NCBI GenBank assembly: GCA_007922225.1 | Contig: ML679989.1 | Location: forward strand, 16,681,974 to 16,745,973 | Origin: Emydura subglobosa | Lineage: Eukaryota; Chordata; Testudines; Chelidae | Direction: 5' to 3' | DNA length: 64,000 nucleotides | In this document: positions 46,524 to 57,894 of the stretch, piece by piece | Layout: each line of letters opens with the position of its first letter | How positions within the stretch are numbered: the stretch's first letter is position 1 | Translations under genes and position numbers: made by a program | The notes under the pieces: model-generated | What the model was told of the DNA's origin: nothing | Database searches by the model: none | Seen by the model: only the letters and a program-made list of their open reading frames with translations

Positions 46524-46991
46524 CTAGGAGAGGGAAGCAAACCACAGCATCCTGTAGCACCTGGTGTAATAAACCAACCATTCGTTCATTGTACATCATT
46601 GGAGGCACAAACACTAAGTTAAAAGACTATTATTCAGAGTATGAAGTCAAGCACTCAAAAGCGAAGAAATGGCAGAATGAAGGAAACCATAGCACAGGCT
46701 TCAGCAAGGGTGGCACAAGCCCACCTGACCCCCTCCCCCCCCCCTCCACCACGCCGAGTAGACACTGGCTTGTGAACCCATGCCATGGCATCGGCACTTC
46801 TATTTTTAGTGAGCTAGCTCGAGTTCTGCGAGCACAAGGCCGTCAACACAGGCTGCCGTGCACATCCCCAGCTGCGATGTAGACGTACCCCCGAGAAGGG
46901 GAGGTGAAGGGAGGAATCAGGGTTTTGGAAGGCCAAAATCACCAGGCGTGCAGGGAGTTCCATTTTAAGAAGCTCTGGGAAATCAGCCTAC
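46524..46991 (-). other. Short intron between exons A and B with a possible MITE
   Basis: Within this 468-bp intron, about 46749-46895 has MITE-like ends (GAGTAGACACTGGCTTGTG at the left, GATGTAGACGTACCC at the right). The remainder is unremarkable. Confidence 0.5.
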
Positions 46992-47139
46992 CTAGGCCCA
47001 AAGGCCTCCTGGGTGGGGAGGCTGAGGGTGGAGTACTGCCCAATCTCCAGGACACTGCAGTTGGCTTCGTCAGAACTGAGGGAAACATTGCTGAAGTCTT
47101 GGGTGGAAGAAGTCAGTTTGTCCAGCAAGTTCACTTCAT
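46992..47139 (-). CDS. Collagen gene exon A: start of TSPN domain
   Basis: This 148-bp exon has a strong acceptor: a (CT)n tract and TTTTTGCCGCCCCCTGCAG. The donor is AG|GTAGGC. Two bases join one base from an unseen upstream exon, probably giving Asp, then EVNLLDKL follows. Types XV and XVIII start their TSPN domain with a similar 'E/D-V-x-L-L-x-L-L' helix, which is the main hint of family. The rest reads SSDEANCSVLEIGQYSTLSL and PTQEAFGPR, with N-glycosylation sites at N-V-S and N-C-S. Exons A to D together give about 219 residues, the normal TSPN length. The signal-peptide exon should lie upstream (higher coordinates) and was not found. Confidence 0.85.
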
Positions 47140-47157
47140 CTGCAGGGGGCGGCAAAA

Positions 47158-47177
47158 AGGAGAGAGAGAGAGAGATT
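47158..47177. repeat. (GA)n microsatellite in the polypyrimidine tract of exon A
   Basis: Plus-strand (GA)n is (CT)n on the gene strand, lying about 20 bp before the acceptor at 47140-47141. It forms part of the splice-acceptor pyrimidine tract. Confidence 0.85.
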
Positions 47178-47943
47178 GACTAAATGTTTAATGCATCCTT
47201 CCTCCGGAGTGCTGCTTAGAACATTAGCCAAGGTGTTCAGCGCTGTACTGGATGCTACGGGAACATGGTCCCGGATTGGTAACAGCCCTTTGAAAGGGCT
47301 TTCAGAAGGAGAACACATGTCTAGGAACAGCTCATGGCTGTAATCTTCCTGCCTAGAGAAGTTGAGCTGTAAGAATCACTGAAATAGAGTCTGGAATAAG
47401 CATGTCTTTGGCTGAGAACGACCTCTGAATTTAGGGTGACAAGGACACAAAACATTGCCTAGTTGATTACACGGTCACGTATGTCTTAAAGGGATGGGAT
47501 GGTATTTCTAATTAATATTCCCCCAGCCATATAACTATCTACAACCTCTGCTCCACCCAGCTAAAGGTAACTATCGGAGCAAAGGGTTTGTGTCAACTGC
47601 CTTTCTCCTCATTGCCCTATTGAGCTTTGCACTGCATCGTCCATTAGGATGCAGCTATATTCTCAGGAACATCTGGATTCTAGCTATTCCTACGGGGCAC
47701 TCAATCTAAGAAGAGACCTCCCCGTGACTCCAGTCATTCCCACAGGAGGGTTTTCATCACATTGAAATAGACACTTGCAGCTTTGCAAACACGGGGGGAT
47801 GACAAGAAAAGCGAGAGGATCCTTGTACAGATAACACCCTCCATCTGTGGTGGAGAACCACAGTTCTTTTTTTCTGTGATTGCCTAGTGTGGCTGGGGAA
47901 TGGCCACACATCTTTTGACAGGTAAGAGGGATTCTCTGTAGTG

Positions 47944-48142
47944 CAAGGGTTCTCAAACTGGGGGTCATGACCTCTCAGGGGGTCGTGAGGTTTTTATGGG
48001 AGGGGTCGTGAGCTGTCAGCCCCTAAGCATGCCGGTAAGGGTGGCATGGCTTGGTGGAGGATCATCACTTTTTGGGGGGGGTTGTCACAGCCTGAAATGT
48101 TTGCAAAGGGGGTCCCAGCAAAAAAAGGTTTGAGAACCCCTG
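47944..48142. mobile_element. hAT-type MITE, 199 bp, with perfect 8-bp target duplication
   Basis: The left end CAAGGGTTCTCAAACTGGGG and the right end AGGTTTGAGAACCCCTG are inverted repeats. CTGTAGTG flanks both sides exactly (47936-47943 and 48143-48150). The interior carries 'gtcatgacctctcagggggt' and its mirror. It matches the widespread vertebrate hAT MITE type with 'GGTTCTCAAACT' ends. Confidence 0.9.
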
Positions 48143-48894
48143 CTGTAGTGGCACTGGACTGCTACCTGGAAATTACAATTCATGCAAAAAAGTTCCTCTA
48201 AAAAACCTAGTATCACATGTGCTATAAAATGAGCCATGAAAAAAGTCCAAGCAAGAGGTGAGGAAAAGTTCCTGCAATATCAGCAAGACGGCCAACACTC
48301 CTGCAGGAATCCCAAGCAGGCAGAGAGAAGGAAGGATCCATCGCAAGATGTCAGCACAGCATCCTTAGTGAGAATGCAGTTTCCCGAGGAGAGCAGATCA
48401 TGCTGTAGATGGAAAGCACACGAGGGATGACTAGGGCTGACGCACAGTTGCTCTTTGCTCAGTCGGGGAGCGGGAACAAGCACAAGATAACTGCATTCCA
48501 CTGGTAAAGCAACTGCAGCCGTGTCGCTGTCAGAGCAGCAAGAGCTGCATGGCAGGCACACATGGGCATGGACGCGTGCACACGCTGCCCTGTCCTATTC
48601 CTTCCACAGCAAGGACTGTGTCCTTGGACGAGCTACTCAGTGGATTCACGAAAGAGTTTAATTGCTACTAACCAGAAGAACAGGCAACAGCAAAGCCATG
48701 GCTCTCTAACATGAGACCTTTTCATTCCGGGCAGGTCGCTTAATCCAGGCTATGGACAAAAATCTTGCCTTGAGACCTGAATAGTCTCACTTCTTGAACC
48801 AACTCTGGGCAGTTTGTATGGTTCATGGGTCCAGTTTCTAAGCCATCTGGACTCTGCATGAATCCTACACAGCCTTTTTAATGTATATACACAT

Positions 48895-48960
48895 AGTGAG
48901 AGAGACAGTCCCTGCCCCAAGGAGCTTACAGTCTAAACGGATAAAACAGACAGCGGGGAG
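48895..48960 (-). repeat. SINE tail fragment, antisense
   Basis: 'gacagtccctgccccaagga' and 'gcttacagtctaaacggata' are the reverse complement of the SINE's 'tgtaagctccttggggcagggactgtc'. Confidence 0.7.
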
Positions 48961-49351
48961 GAGGCAAAAGAGGCAAAGCAACTCCCGCAGAGACACATCA
49001 GGTCAGTAGCACGGCCCTGAACAGAAAACAAGTCTCTTTACTCACAATCCAAGTGCCTCTATTCACCATCACCTCATTGCAATCCACACAGGAGATTCAA
49101 ACACACCGATTCTAGCATCCAACGCTGAGTATTGATAAGCACATAACAGTGATTCCATTTGCATTAAAAGCTGCTGTATTGCCACCACCCAGCTCAGTGC
49201 TTTGTAAAGAACTTTGGGACATGCTGGAGATGGAAGGCACTGTCTAAAGCCAAATGACTTTCTGTACCAACTGCAGTCAGAAGGTAGGAGTAACTCCATG
49301 GAAATCAAAAGTTACGTTGGCATACGTAAAGTCAGAACCAGGCCATGTGTA

Positions 49352-49455
49352 CAGACAAATATGCACAAGCACAACTCTTGGATCAAGGAACATTCATCNN
49401 NNNNNNNNCAGACAAATATGCACAAGCACAACTCTTGGATCAAGGAACATTCATC
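49352..49455. other. Assembly gap (10 N) between identical 47-bp sequences
   Basis: Positions 49352-49398 and 49409-49455 are identical, both beginning CAGACAAATATGCACAAGCA and ending CATTCATC. N fills 49399-49408. Two contig ends that overlap by 47 bp were probably not merged, so the real sequence likely has one copy. Open frames crossing the gap are artefacts. Confidence 0.9.
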
Positions 49456-51207
49456 TGTCTGTGGGTTTTACCCTCACACCCATCACCATAGTATCTGAGC
49501 GTCTTCCATATGCGACCAATGTATCTTCCAGTCTCAGCTCCTCAGAGCAAATGGGTTTGCTCCTTGCAGTCATGAACTCTTTCTTTGTCTCACAGAGCCA
49601 CAGATGGGAAAGAGCAGTGCCGTCTGACCTCTCTCCGGTATTTCTAGAGTGCTTATTTGTTGCCAGGGTATCCAAGTCCTTTCCCCACCCTCATCTAGTG
49701 CTGGCTCTAGCTCTTATTCCTTCATTTCCTTCCTCCTCTCCTTCTCTTCTGTTCTTTCTCCCACCCCACCTCGACAGACCAGGTTTTTTTATAACAAAGC
49801 ACGCGCACCAGCTGTATTTTAAAGCAGGGCCTCTAGCGTCTGGTGCCCATCAGCAGCTGCAGCTCTCCTCCCACCTCTGGGGCTGAACATTCTGCTGATG
49901 CACAGATTTTCCAGCCCCAAATAAATCAGAAATGGGAATGTCGGGGCAGCTTACGCAGGGCGGTTTCTCACAGGGCTTGTTTCGGCCGATTTCCAACGTC
50001 GTTTAAGGTATTTCCATCCTCAGAATGGCCCAGACTCAAGCTTTGTCTTCACTGCTCTTCTCTCCCTATGAAATCCTAAGCTTAGAGGAGGCACCTGAAG
50101 TGTTTGCCACCAGGGAGCTATGCAAGGTCAGCATGACGCCCCTCCCCAGCTGGGTAGACTTTACCTAGATGTAAAAGTACAGTGCCATGCCTCCACGATG
50201 GCTTTTACAAGGGGGGAGCGAAGGTGCGCTAGTTACGTGGCAGGAAACACACCCCTTCTCTCAGCAGTGCAGACAAAGGCTCATAAGTTGCTCCTATTAC
50301 TTTTCAAGACGGCCAGAATGAACATCAATGCTCACACCTTAGACCTGCAGGTGGCAGTACCCTGCTTACCCTGGGAGCACCCACCTCAGCCTACTCCTTG
50401 CCAGAGCGCCAGGCAGATGCATCATAACGCCACCTTTCTCGAGGTACCAGCTTCCTCTCCAGAATCTCAGTTTCATGGGGGGGGAGAAGGGGGAAGCAAG
50501 TCTCTAGCCCTTACAGCCACAAAGGATCCCTTCCGAACACGAACCAAGCACAATGGTTGCAGTGGTGTCTGCTTGTGTTTGCAGAGAGCCTGAAACAAGG
50601 ACAAAGCCTTTCAAAAGCGACAATTGATTTTGGGTGCCTCACTTGAGATGCCCTAAAAAGGAACTTGATTTGCAGACGGCGGGTGCTCAGCTCTTTCTGA
50701 AAACCAGGCTACTTTAAAGGCATCTCAAAATTGGGCATCTCGGTACGGTTACACCTCACAGTTACCCAGGCCTCTTACCTGGGTTGTAGTCTTACCCCTC
50801 CACACCATCCACACAGAAAAACCTCTGATGGTGGCTTGGAGGTGCTTTAAGCCCAGACAAGCTGACTCGGCTGGGCTCTACTTTAATTTGGGCTAGAACC
50901 CACTCACTCTGCAGTGAGGATGCAGGCTAAGTCACTCCTGTTCAGAGAGTCCTCCAATGCCTTCCCACCATTCCCCCCAAGGAGAGCCAAATGCTATCAC
51001 AACTGACACAACTAACTATGAAAGAATCCTAATGCACTGAAGCATGAAGGACTCTGGGGTGCTCCCCTCGACAGACACAGGCAAGAGCAGAAACGGTGAG
51101 GACACAGTGACATGGGTAGGGCTTTGTAGTACAGATGATCATACCCGGGCTAGGCTAACGCAGGTGCAGCTCACCAGGGTTAATTCTGCAGTGAAGACAC
51201 AGCCCAA

Positions 51208-51605
51208 GGGCCAGTCTACACTGAAAAGTTAGGTCGACCAGCGATGTCACTCAGAGGTGCGAAAAATCCCCTCAGGGTTGTGGAATAACGACAGCAATGG
51301 GAGAAGCCCTCCTATCCCTGCGGTAAGTGTCTACACTGAAGTGCTGCTGCTCTAGGTTTTGTCTACACTAGTACTTTTGTTGGCCAGGGGTGTGACCGAC
51401 ATAAGTTTCACCAACACAAGCAGCAATGTCACTCGCCCACTGACATAGCAACTGCTGGTCGCTGGGGGTGGTTTAATTAGAGTGAAAGCAGAGGCTGGAG
51501 AGCTCTCTCCTGTCGGCATAGAGCGGCTACACGGGAGACCTTACAGTGGCGTAGCCGCAGAGGTACGGCTGTGCTGCTGTCAGGTCTCTAGTGTAGACGT
51601 AGCCC
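51208..51605. mobile_element. Two adjacent or nested Harbinger-type MITEs
   Basis: A first left end GGGCCAGTCTACACTG is at 51208. A second left end TTTTGTCTACACTAGTACTT is at about 51358. The shared right end is CTCTAGTGTAGACGTAGCCC at 51605. Interior text 'agtgtagacg', 'gtgtgaccgacataagtttc' and 'ggagagctctctcctgtcgg' fits this MITE class. Target duplications are not clear. Confidence 0.5.
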
Positions 51606-51725
51606 TCGCCACTGAGCCAACCACAATCATGATTCTCTTTTGAAAATCTTGGCCAGTAATTGAGAGGCGTGAACATTCGTCTGGGAGAAGTGAAAGCTGG
51701 ATGCCCAATGATTTCTAATTCAAAG

Positions 51726-52102
51726 ATCAGTGTTTAGTCTGCAGAAGAGAAGAATGTGGGGGGATTTGATAGCAGCCTTTAACTACCTGAAAGGGGGTTC
51801 CAGGGAGGATGGAGCTAGGTTGTTCTCGGTAGTGACAGATGACAGAACAAGGAGCAATGGTCCCAAATTGCAGTGGGGGAGGTCTAGGTTGGACATTAGG
51901 AAAAAGTTTTTCACTAGGAGGGTGGTGAAGCACTGGAATGGGTTACCGAGGGAGGTGGTGGAGTCTCCATCTTTAGAGGTTTTTAAGCTGCGGCTTGACA
52001 AAGCCCTGGCTGGGATGATATAGCTGAGGTTAGTCCTGCTTTGAGCAGGGGGTTGGACTAGATGCCTCCTGAGGTCCCTTCCAACTCGATGATTCTATGA
52101 AA
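51726..52102 (+). mobile_element. CR1 LINE 3' end with C-terminal ORF2
   Basis: From 51730 the plus strand reads [20 protein letters not shown] and [17 protein letters not shown] without a stop to 52023. Then follows the untranslated end 'gggttggactagatgcctcc' and 'tgaggtcccttccaactcga'. It is 5'-truncated but its reading frame is intact, making it one of the youngest-looking CR1 pieces here. Confidence 0.9.
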
Positions 52103-52119
52103 CCATTAATGTTGATGAT

Positions 52120-52225
52120 CAAGGTCTGCTCTGTCTTTTTGTTCTGTTTAAGTACAGCGCCCAGCACAAAGAGATCAGGGGGTGCGCCGAGTTGTTTCCA
52201 CAATACAAATTGTACAGAAGAAGAA
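52120..52225 (+). repeat. SINE tail
   Basis: 'agtacagcgcccagcacaaa' and 'gtttccacaatacaaattgt' match the 3' part of the SINE family. Confidence 0.6.
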
Positions 52226-52986
52226 AATAGAGCAACGATCATATCCTAAAGCTCTGCCTTTTGAGAAGGGGTAGCTTCTGCAGCTGAGCTGACCTACCTC
52301 ATATGAACAAGGAAGAGACGACATTATTTCAGGAATCAAAGACCATCAAAACAAACAGGTGGGGAGGGGTGTCACCCCAGACACAACATTTCCACCTCTG
52401 GATCTCCATGATCTCATCCCCATTTCTGCCTTGACCTGCATGTCACATGCCGTGGAAATAACCTGTGGTCCAGCCAGTGGGCTGGGAGATGGTAATCATC
52501 TCAGACACCCCCCCGCTGGGCCCAACTGGCACAAATGCGCTGGGTTTTCATGGAGCCAGTAATGCATTAGGTGGGAGGGCGTGGACAATCTTACTCAATT
52601 ATTTGTCAGCGGGAACCCTGCCAGTACCATCTGCACTAGAGTCTGCAATCACTTGGCAGACGTCCAGTCTCTGCTTTCACTCTAATTCCCACTGTAGATG
52701 AGGTGTGAGATTTATTCCAGGGCAGATGAACACCCTAAGGCACTCTGCAGCTTGTCAGGATATATACACGAGGCAGAGATCTGCTGCTTATGTGAATAAC
52801 AAGTCAATTGAGCAGAAAGCTGTTTTGATCCAGTTCACACGCTGCAATGTAACAGTTCTGCCGCCCGTCTTCTCAAAGGGATTTTCAAGGGAGCACAGCC
52901 CAGTGGGAGGATTAGTGATCTGCAGGGGAGACTCATGGCTTTTGGGATGAATTTGGGTTTTATCTGGCTGACCAATTGCTCCCCAG

Positions 52987-53044
52987 GTTACACAGCATCA
53001 ACATGCCTGGGGGCAATTCTCAGCCTGCAGACAAGAAGCTAAAG
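52987..53044 (+). other. Candidate plus-strand small exon (weak)
   Basis: A good acceptor (GACCAATTGCTCCCCAG|G) and a consensus donor (AAAG|GTAAGT) enclose 58 bp. They contain AACATGC and then 14 codons, MPGGNSQPADKKLK, in phase 0 at the donor. This could be the first coding exon of an unknown plus-strand gene, but I see no partner exon, so it may be chance. Confidence 0.2.
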
Positions 53045-53729
53045 GTAAGTCATTTTAGTACCCAAGATACATCTGTGTGTTTGGATGAGATCAGCACTTG
53101 GAAACCATGGCGATAGGCATTATAGAGATACATTGGGACCATTAGACACCATTACTGCCTTCCCATCTTTTGCCAGCTGAAGAGACGTTTAAATAAAGGA
53201 CATCTCATGCCCAGAAACGCCAGCCTTCATTAAGAGGGCTCCAAACTAGTGTATCACCTCCACAGGCTGCAGATGCTGCTCTTCTGCTTTACCAGTTTCA
53301 CACTGCAGCACTTTTCCATAGCAGAAGCAGGTTTCCATTTATTTATTTTAGCCGAGCCTCATCTGGCTAGTTTCTGCTCTGTCAGGATAAGCCAGCAGGC
53401 CTCAGAAACCCTGTTGAGCAGGACGAGGAGAGGCTTGTGCTACACAAGAGAACAAACACCAGACAAAACCAATCCTCTCACGCTGCTTGAAAGAGCTGTT
53501 TGCAGGAGACACCGCTCTCGGCACTGACATCTCTATCGCGATGCACTAGCTCTGCAGAGGAGACTGTGGCAAGCCAAGCTCATTTAAGCAGCCTTAGTGA
53601 TGTGTTCAACCAAGCCGAACATTGCAACTTCTACTCCCAAAATTAACCCAGGGAAACGCCATATCCCTGCCCCTCTGCTATTTTGTAGTTACAAGGACCC
53701 AAGGTTGTGGTGTTTATTTGTTTTTTCCC

Positions 53730-53965
53730 CCCCTAAAACTAGCTCCATTTCTAAACAAAATAACTTTTTGAAACGAAGAGGCAAAATGTTTTGTTCGGAA
53801 AAATGTCAAAAGGAAATGTTTGGACTCTTTTGGAGTTTTTCTCCAATTTTATTCAGGGGAAACTACGTCCTAAATTCGGCCTGAATTTACAAATACTTTC
53901 ATTCAACTGAAAAATGCAATTTTTTGGCAAATAAACTATTCGCCGAGAAAAAATCCACCCAAATC
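53730..53965. repeat. AT-rich dispersed repeat of the AGAGCTGGGC type, copy 5
   Basis: 'atgttttgttcggaaaaatg' and 'atttgcaaataaactattcg'-like text with AT-rich flanks match the other copies. The end points are uncertain. Confidence 0.35.
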
Positions 53966-54045
53966 TAGTGCTGGACACTATGGGAGACAGAATATTGCAT
54001 TAGATGGACCACAGGTCTGATCCAGTCTGGCAGTTCCTATGACGG
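53966..54045 (+). mobile_element. CR1-like LINE 3' terminus
   Basis: 'gacagaatattgcattagat' and 'ggaccacaggtctgatccag', then 'tctggcagttcctatg', form the L3/CR1-type end also seen at 17270. Confidence 0.65.
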
Positions 54046-56629
54046 ACAAATGGAATCAACCAGGGTCCTATGCACATACAGCCAGCACGACCATTAGTGG
54101 GGATGGAGTCCAGGACTTCCAGCACCAAAGCGCAAGCCTCTAAACTTAAATAGCAGAGACAATCATTAGCTATAAGTAGGAAGCAGACTGTTCTAGTCAG
54201 CACGTCCAGACACTGGGGAGAGGCAGGAGGGGGCACTACTGGTGGATGCATGCACGCACGCACGCCCAGCCTGGGCACTTACCATAAGAGCAGATGGGAA
54301 ACCTTTCCTTACATTGATTCCTTGCTGCAGGAGGATTTTTCCCATCTATTTTCGTTTCCTATGAAGTGAAGCATCTGTTTTAGAGGCTTGCCCTGCGCTG
54401 CATTTCCCAAACACAGCACAAGGAACAGAAGGGGAATTTTACCACCATTTAGTCTGGTTCTCACAACCAAATCCCACATTGCCTCTGGGTGGCTCAGTTT
54501 CCCCACCTGTAAAATGAGGATCGTCGCGCAATAAGCCTGCAGACCTACAGATGAAAGAGCACTAGAGAAGGGTGAGTTGGAAGAGATCACGCACATACCC
54601 TAGACTCACTAGCTACAACAAATTTAACTAAACTATAAGAGTAGCCCCTAGCTTGGTCCTTAGGCACATCTAAAAGGGCCAAGAGGTCCTGAAGCCGAAT
54701 ACCGAAGGGTCTCCTCTCAATCCAGTCCTCTCCAGAGATTCCCCAGCCACAGCTCAGGACTGCAGCCCATCTTGTTGGGGTCACCACTGCTTGTTCTTCT
54801 GTGTCAAGGCAATAGCTTCAGTGCAGCTCCTGCCAGCAGGCGGCTCGCCTGAACTTGCAACAGCCTCCTTTGCTAGTGCCCAAACAGCAGTGCTTAATTT
54901 GTGCCAGCGCTGAGCCCCGGGACTGCTAGGCTTGGCAATTCATAGCCCTGGCACTTCTGGGTTTGCCAGATGAGTTATGAATGTAAATAAATTGCACCTC
55001 TCATTACAAATTAAGCATGGCCAAACACCCCCTAATGCGGGAGGGTCGCCAGAAGGCCCTCTGCAGAGCGAGGGCTGTTCATCCAATTCGTTGCACAGGG
55101 TTTCTCTGCATCAGTGCAAGAGTGAGCATCCATTTCCCCCCATGCTGGCCATAGGCAGCTGCACCAGCACCATTAGCACAGGACTCCCACTCGCAAGGGC
55201 TATCCCTTCAACAGACGCCTGCTCCTGGCTAGCAAGCAAGATGCATTCCCCGTTCCACATGGCCGTTCCCTGGTGGTTGCTGTGACACCGAAGCACAGTG
55301 CTAACACTTCTAGTGCCTCGTGCAGCAACTTCATCCTGTTTATCAATCAGAAGCATCCCAGGCGTGAGCCTATAGCTTCATTCACCCTTGCAGTGCTACG
55401 GAAAGGAGAGAAAAGATTCCCAATTCACTTCAAGCACGTTAGCTCATTTCAAAGCACTCTTTGGGTACATTCAGTGTGCAAAAAGCTGTATGAACTCATG
55501 TCTACTCTGCATTCTTCGCCTGCATATTCAAAGGAGAAGAGAAGGGCTCTCATCACTTTAGAGAAGGAGATTCTTAGAGATCAATGCTCACTGCCAAATT
55601 GAACTTGCCTCTAGGCTGCTCAGGCAACAGAGAAACCTTTCCAGCCAGCTCTGGGCCAGGAAGACTTGTATACAGGCCAACGTTAGCAGGAGCAAACACA
55701 GGCCAATGAGACTTCAGCCAAGAATGTGTCATTCCGATTTTAAATGTATCAGCAGCCACTACAGGGCCAAGCACATTTTGGGAGGAACAGTTCCAAGCTG
55801 GTGCGGAGATGCCAATGAATAGCATCCTGTTCAAAAACAAATATGCCTATAAACACCTGTTACAAATACACCCTCACTCATTGTCTAATCATATAAAATT
55901 AATCTATTACAATGCTTGGAGTTGCACAGAAAAAGGAGCAGCCGTTGAGATGCCAGATGAAAACAATGATGCTTAACCAAGGAATGCAAGAGCACAGACA
56001 TTTTGCTTTAGTGCAGTCAATTTCCAGCACATCCTATAGGCCTTGCTAAGAAACACTGGGGGAGAAGGAAGTAAGACTTGTACAGGAAAGCACCCCTCTG
56101 TGTGGGTCACATTGTGGGGGGACAACAGAGGGAGTGTGCATGAATTGTTCCACGTCTGTGGATCAATACTCAGCTTCAGTCTCCAGGCTGTCAATCCAGC
56201 ACCTTTCACCAAGGCTAACTTCACACAGCAGGACTGTCCTTAACACATGCTTCTGTCCGTAAAGCGATAGCATCAATGTAAAATATAGTCAATATTTTTT
56301 TTAAAAAAAGTTAAAAGCAGTTTCGAGTCCTTCCTCTGCCTGCATCCCCCTGGTTTGCTTTTACAACCACAATACCGTATTTTAAAATGAAGTTACTGCC
56401 AAAAGCACAATGTAAATGGGTTAAAACAAAACAGAGAATAATATTTTCCCCATCGTTTCTTGCACTTGTAAACAAACTTACAACCCAATGATGCAAACGT
56501 TCAGCTCACAAGTAAAATTACGTAAACATTTCCTGAGAGCAGACCTGAAGAAGAGCTCTGCGTAGCTTGAAATCTTGTCTCTGTCACCAGCTGGTCCAAC
56601 AAAAGAGGTAATCATCTCACGCACCTTGC

Positions 56630-57005
56630 TGAAGTTAGAATTGATCAGAAATTTTCCAATGAAGCATTTTTCCGTCAGAAAATGCCACTCCGCTGAAATC
56701 AAAACTTTCCAAAACAATGTGTCAATGCAGACAAAACTTCATTTAAAAAGAAAATATTTCAATAAGGTCAAAACATTCAGTTGGGATGGAACATTTCACA
56801 TTTCCCTTTTGTAATGACTGTGTTTTGAAATTTATTTGATACTATATTACAAATTACAATTCTAAGATAATTAAAAAATCAAAATTTGATCAAAATGTTT
56901 TGATGAACCTGAAACAAAGTTAAATTTTTATTTTGTGGGAAATTTTGTTTTCATTCTGATTTGGAACGAAAATAAATTTTGAAAAGTCTAAACATTCACG
57001 GACCA
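56630..57005. repeat. AT-rich dispersed repeat of the AGAGCTGGGC type, copy 6
   Basis: 'aaattttccaatgaagcatt', 'aaaatttgatcaaaatgttt' and 'attttgttttcattctgatt' are family-type segments. The terminal GAGCTG motif is not obvious. Confidence 0.4.
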
Positions 57006-57229
57006 GAAATTCTGAGTTCAATCATCTTTAGCTTAAGCGCTTGCGGGACCTAGACCTCAAGTGTTAATTATAATAGCAGTTCTCCTCCACTCCACAAGAG
57101 TTATTTTCATGTTAACATCAGTTCATACGTATTTCCACAGCCACACAGTTTTGACTGCTGTGCTTTTAACAATGACTTGCATCCAGACAAATCTATGTCA
57201 TACATGAAATTTATACTTGCTCAGATTTA

Positions 57230-57535
57230 TTTAATGTTCTCTCCAAGGAAGCTTAGCTAGGAATACTGGGATGAAAATAAGTGAAGGAAAACATAAGCAG
57301 AATATCAGGAGACATTTCCTGAGAGCAAAATCTATTAGGGTCAATCTATTAGTCTCTCAAGGGAAGTGTTGGAGGCACCATTGTTTGAATAATTTGAATA
57401 ACTAGGCTGGACAAAACACTGGAGAATATGCTAGAGGAAGGAAACAGTTCAATCCCAGGCTGGCAGGGGAACAGACTGGATGACTTAATAGGTCTTTTCC
57501 ATTTCTAATTTCTGTGATGACCCTTGTGAAAATAT
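57230..57535 (+). mobile_element. CR1 LINE 3' end
   Basis: 'gagacatttcctgagagcaa' and 'aactaggctggacaaaacac' are the degenerate C-terminal ORF2. 'gaacagactggatgacttaa' and 'taggtcttttccatttctaa' are the 3' terminus. Confidence 0.7.
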
Positions 57536-57894
57536 CTTGCTCAGAGTCTGTTTAGCACCACAAGCCGTGTGCTTTAATAATGTTTACAGACTGTACATTA
57601 GAGACACTTGTAGATCACAACTACGGTTTCAGATCTTCAGTTAAAACTAATGAACCAGATTAATCCCTACTGAAGAGGTCTCTATAAACAGGGTGTGGTT
57701 TTGTTGTAAAGTCAGAATGTTACGCCACCAAATTAGCATGAACAACTAAGGAGCAAGCATTTAGAAACAAAATGGGCTTCCCAGAACATTTCTGCTTCTC
57801 CCCTTGCACTGTCACAACCCAAATTCCTCCCACCCCTGTCCCACCCAGGACATTTTTGTGGTTAAGGCACTTGGTTAGGACTCAGGACTACAGC

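Noticed and set aside
46226..46882. 218-codon plus-strand open frame
   Set aside because: It is antisense to exon B and runs into MITE sequence; no protein-like features.
49254..49886. 210-codon plus-strand open frame
   Set aside because: It crosses the N gap and the falsely duplicated 47 bp, so it is an assembly artefact.
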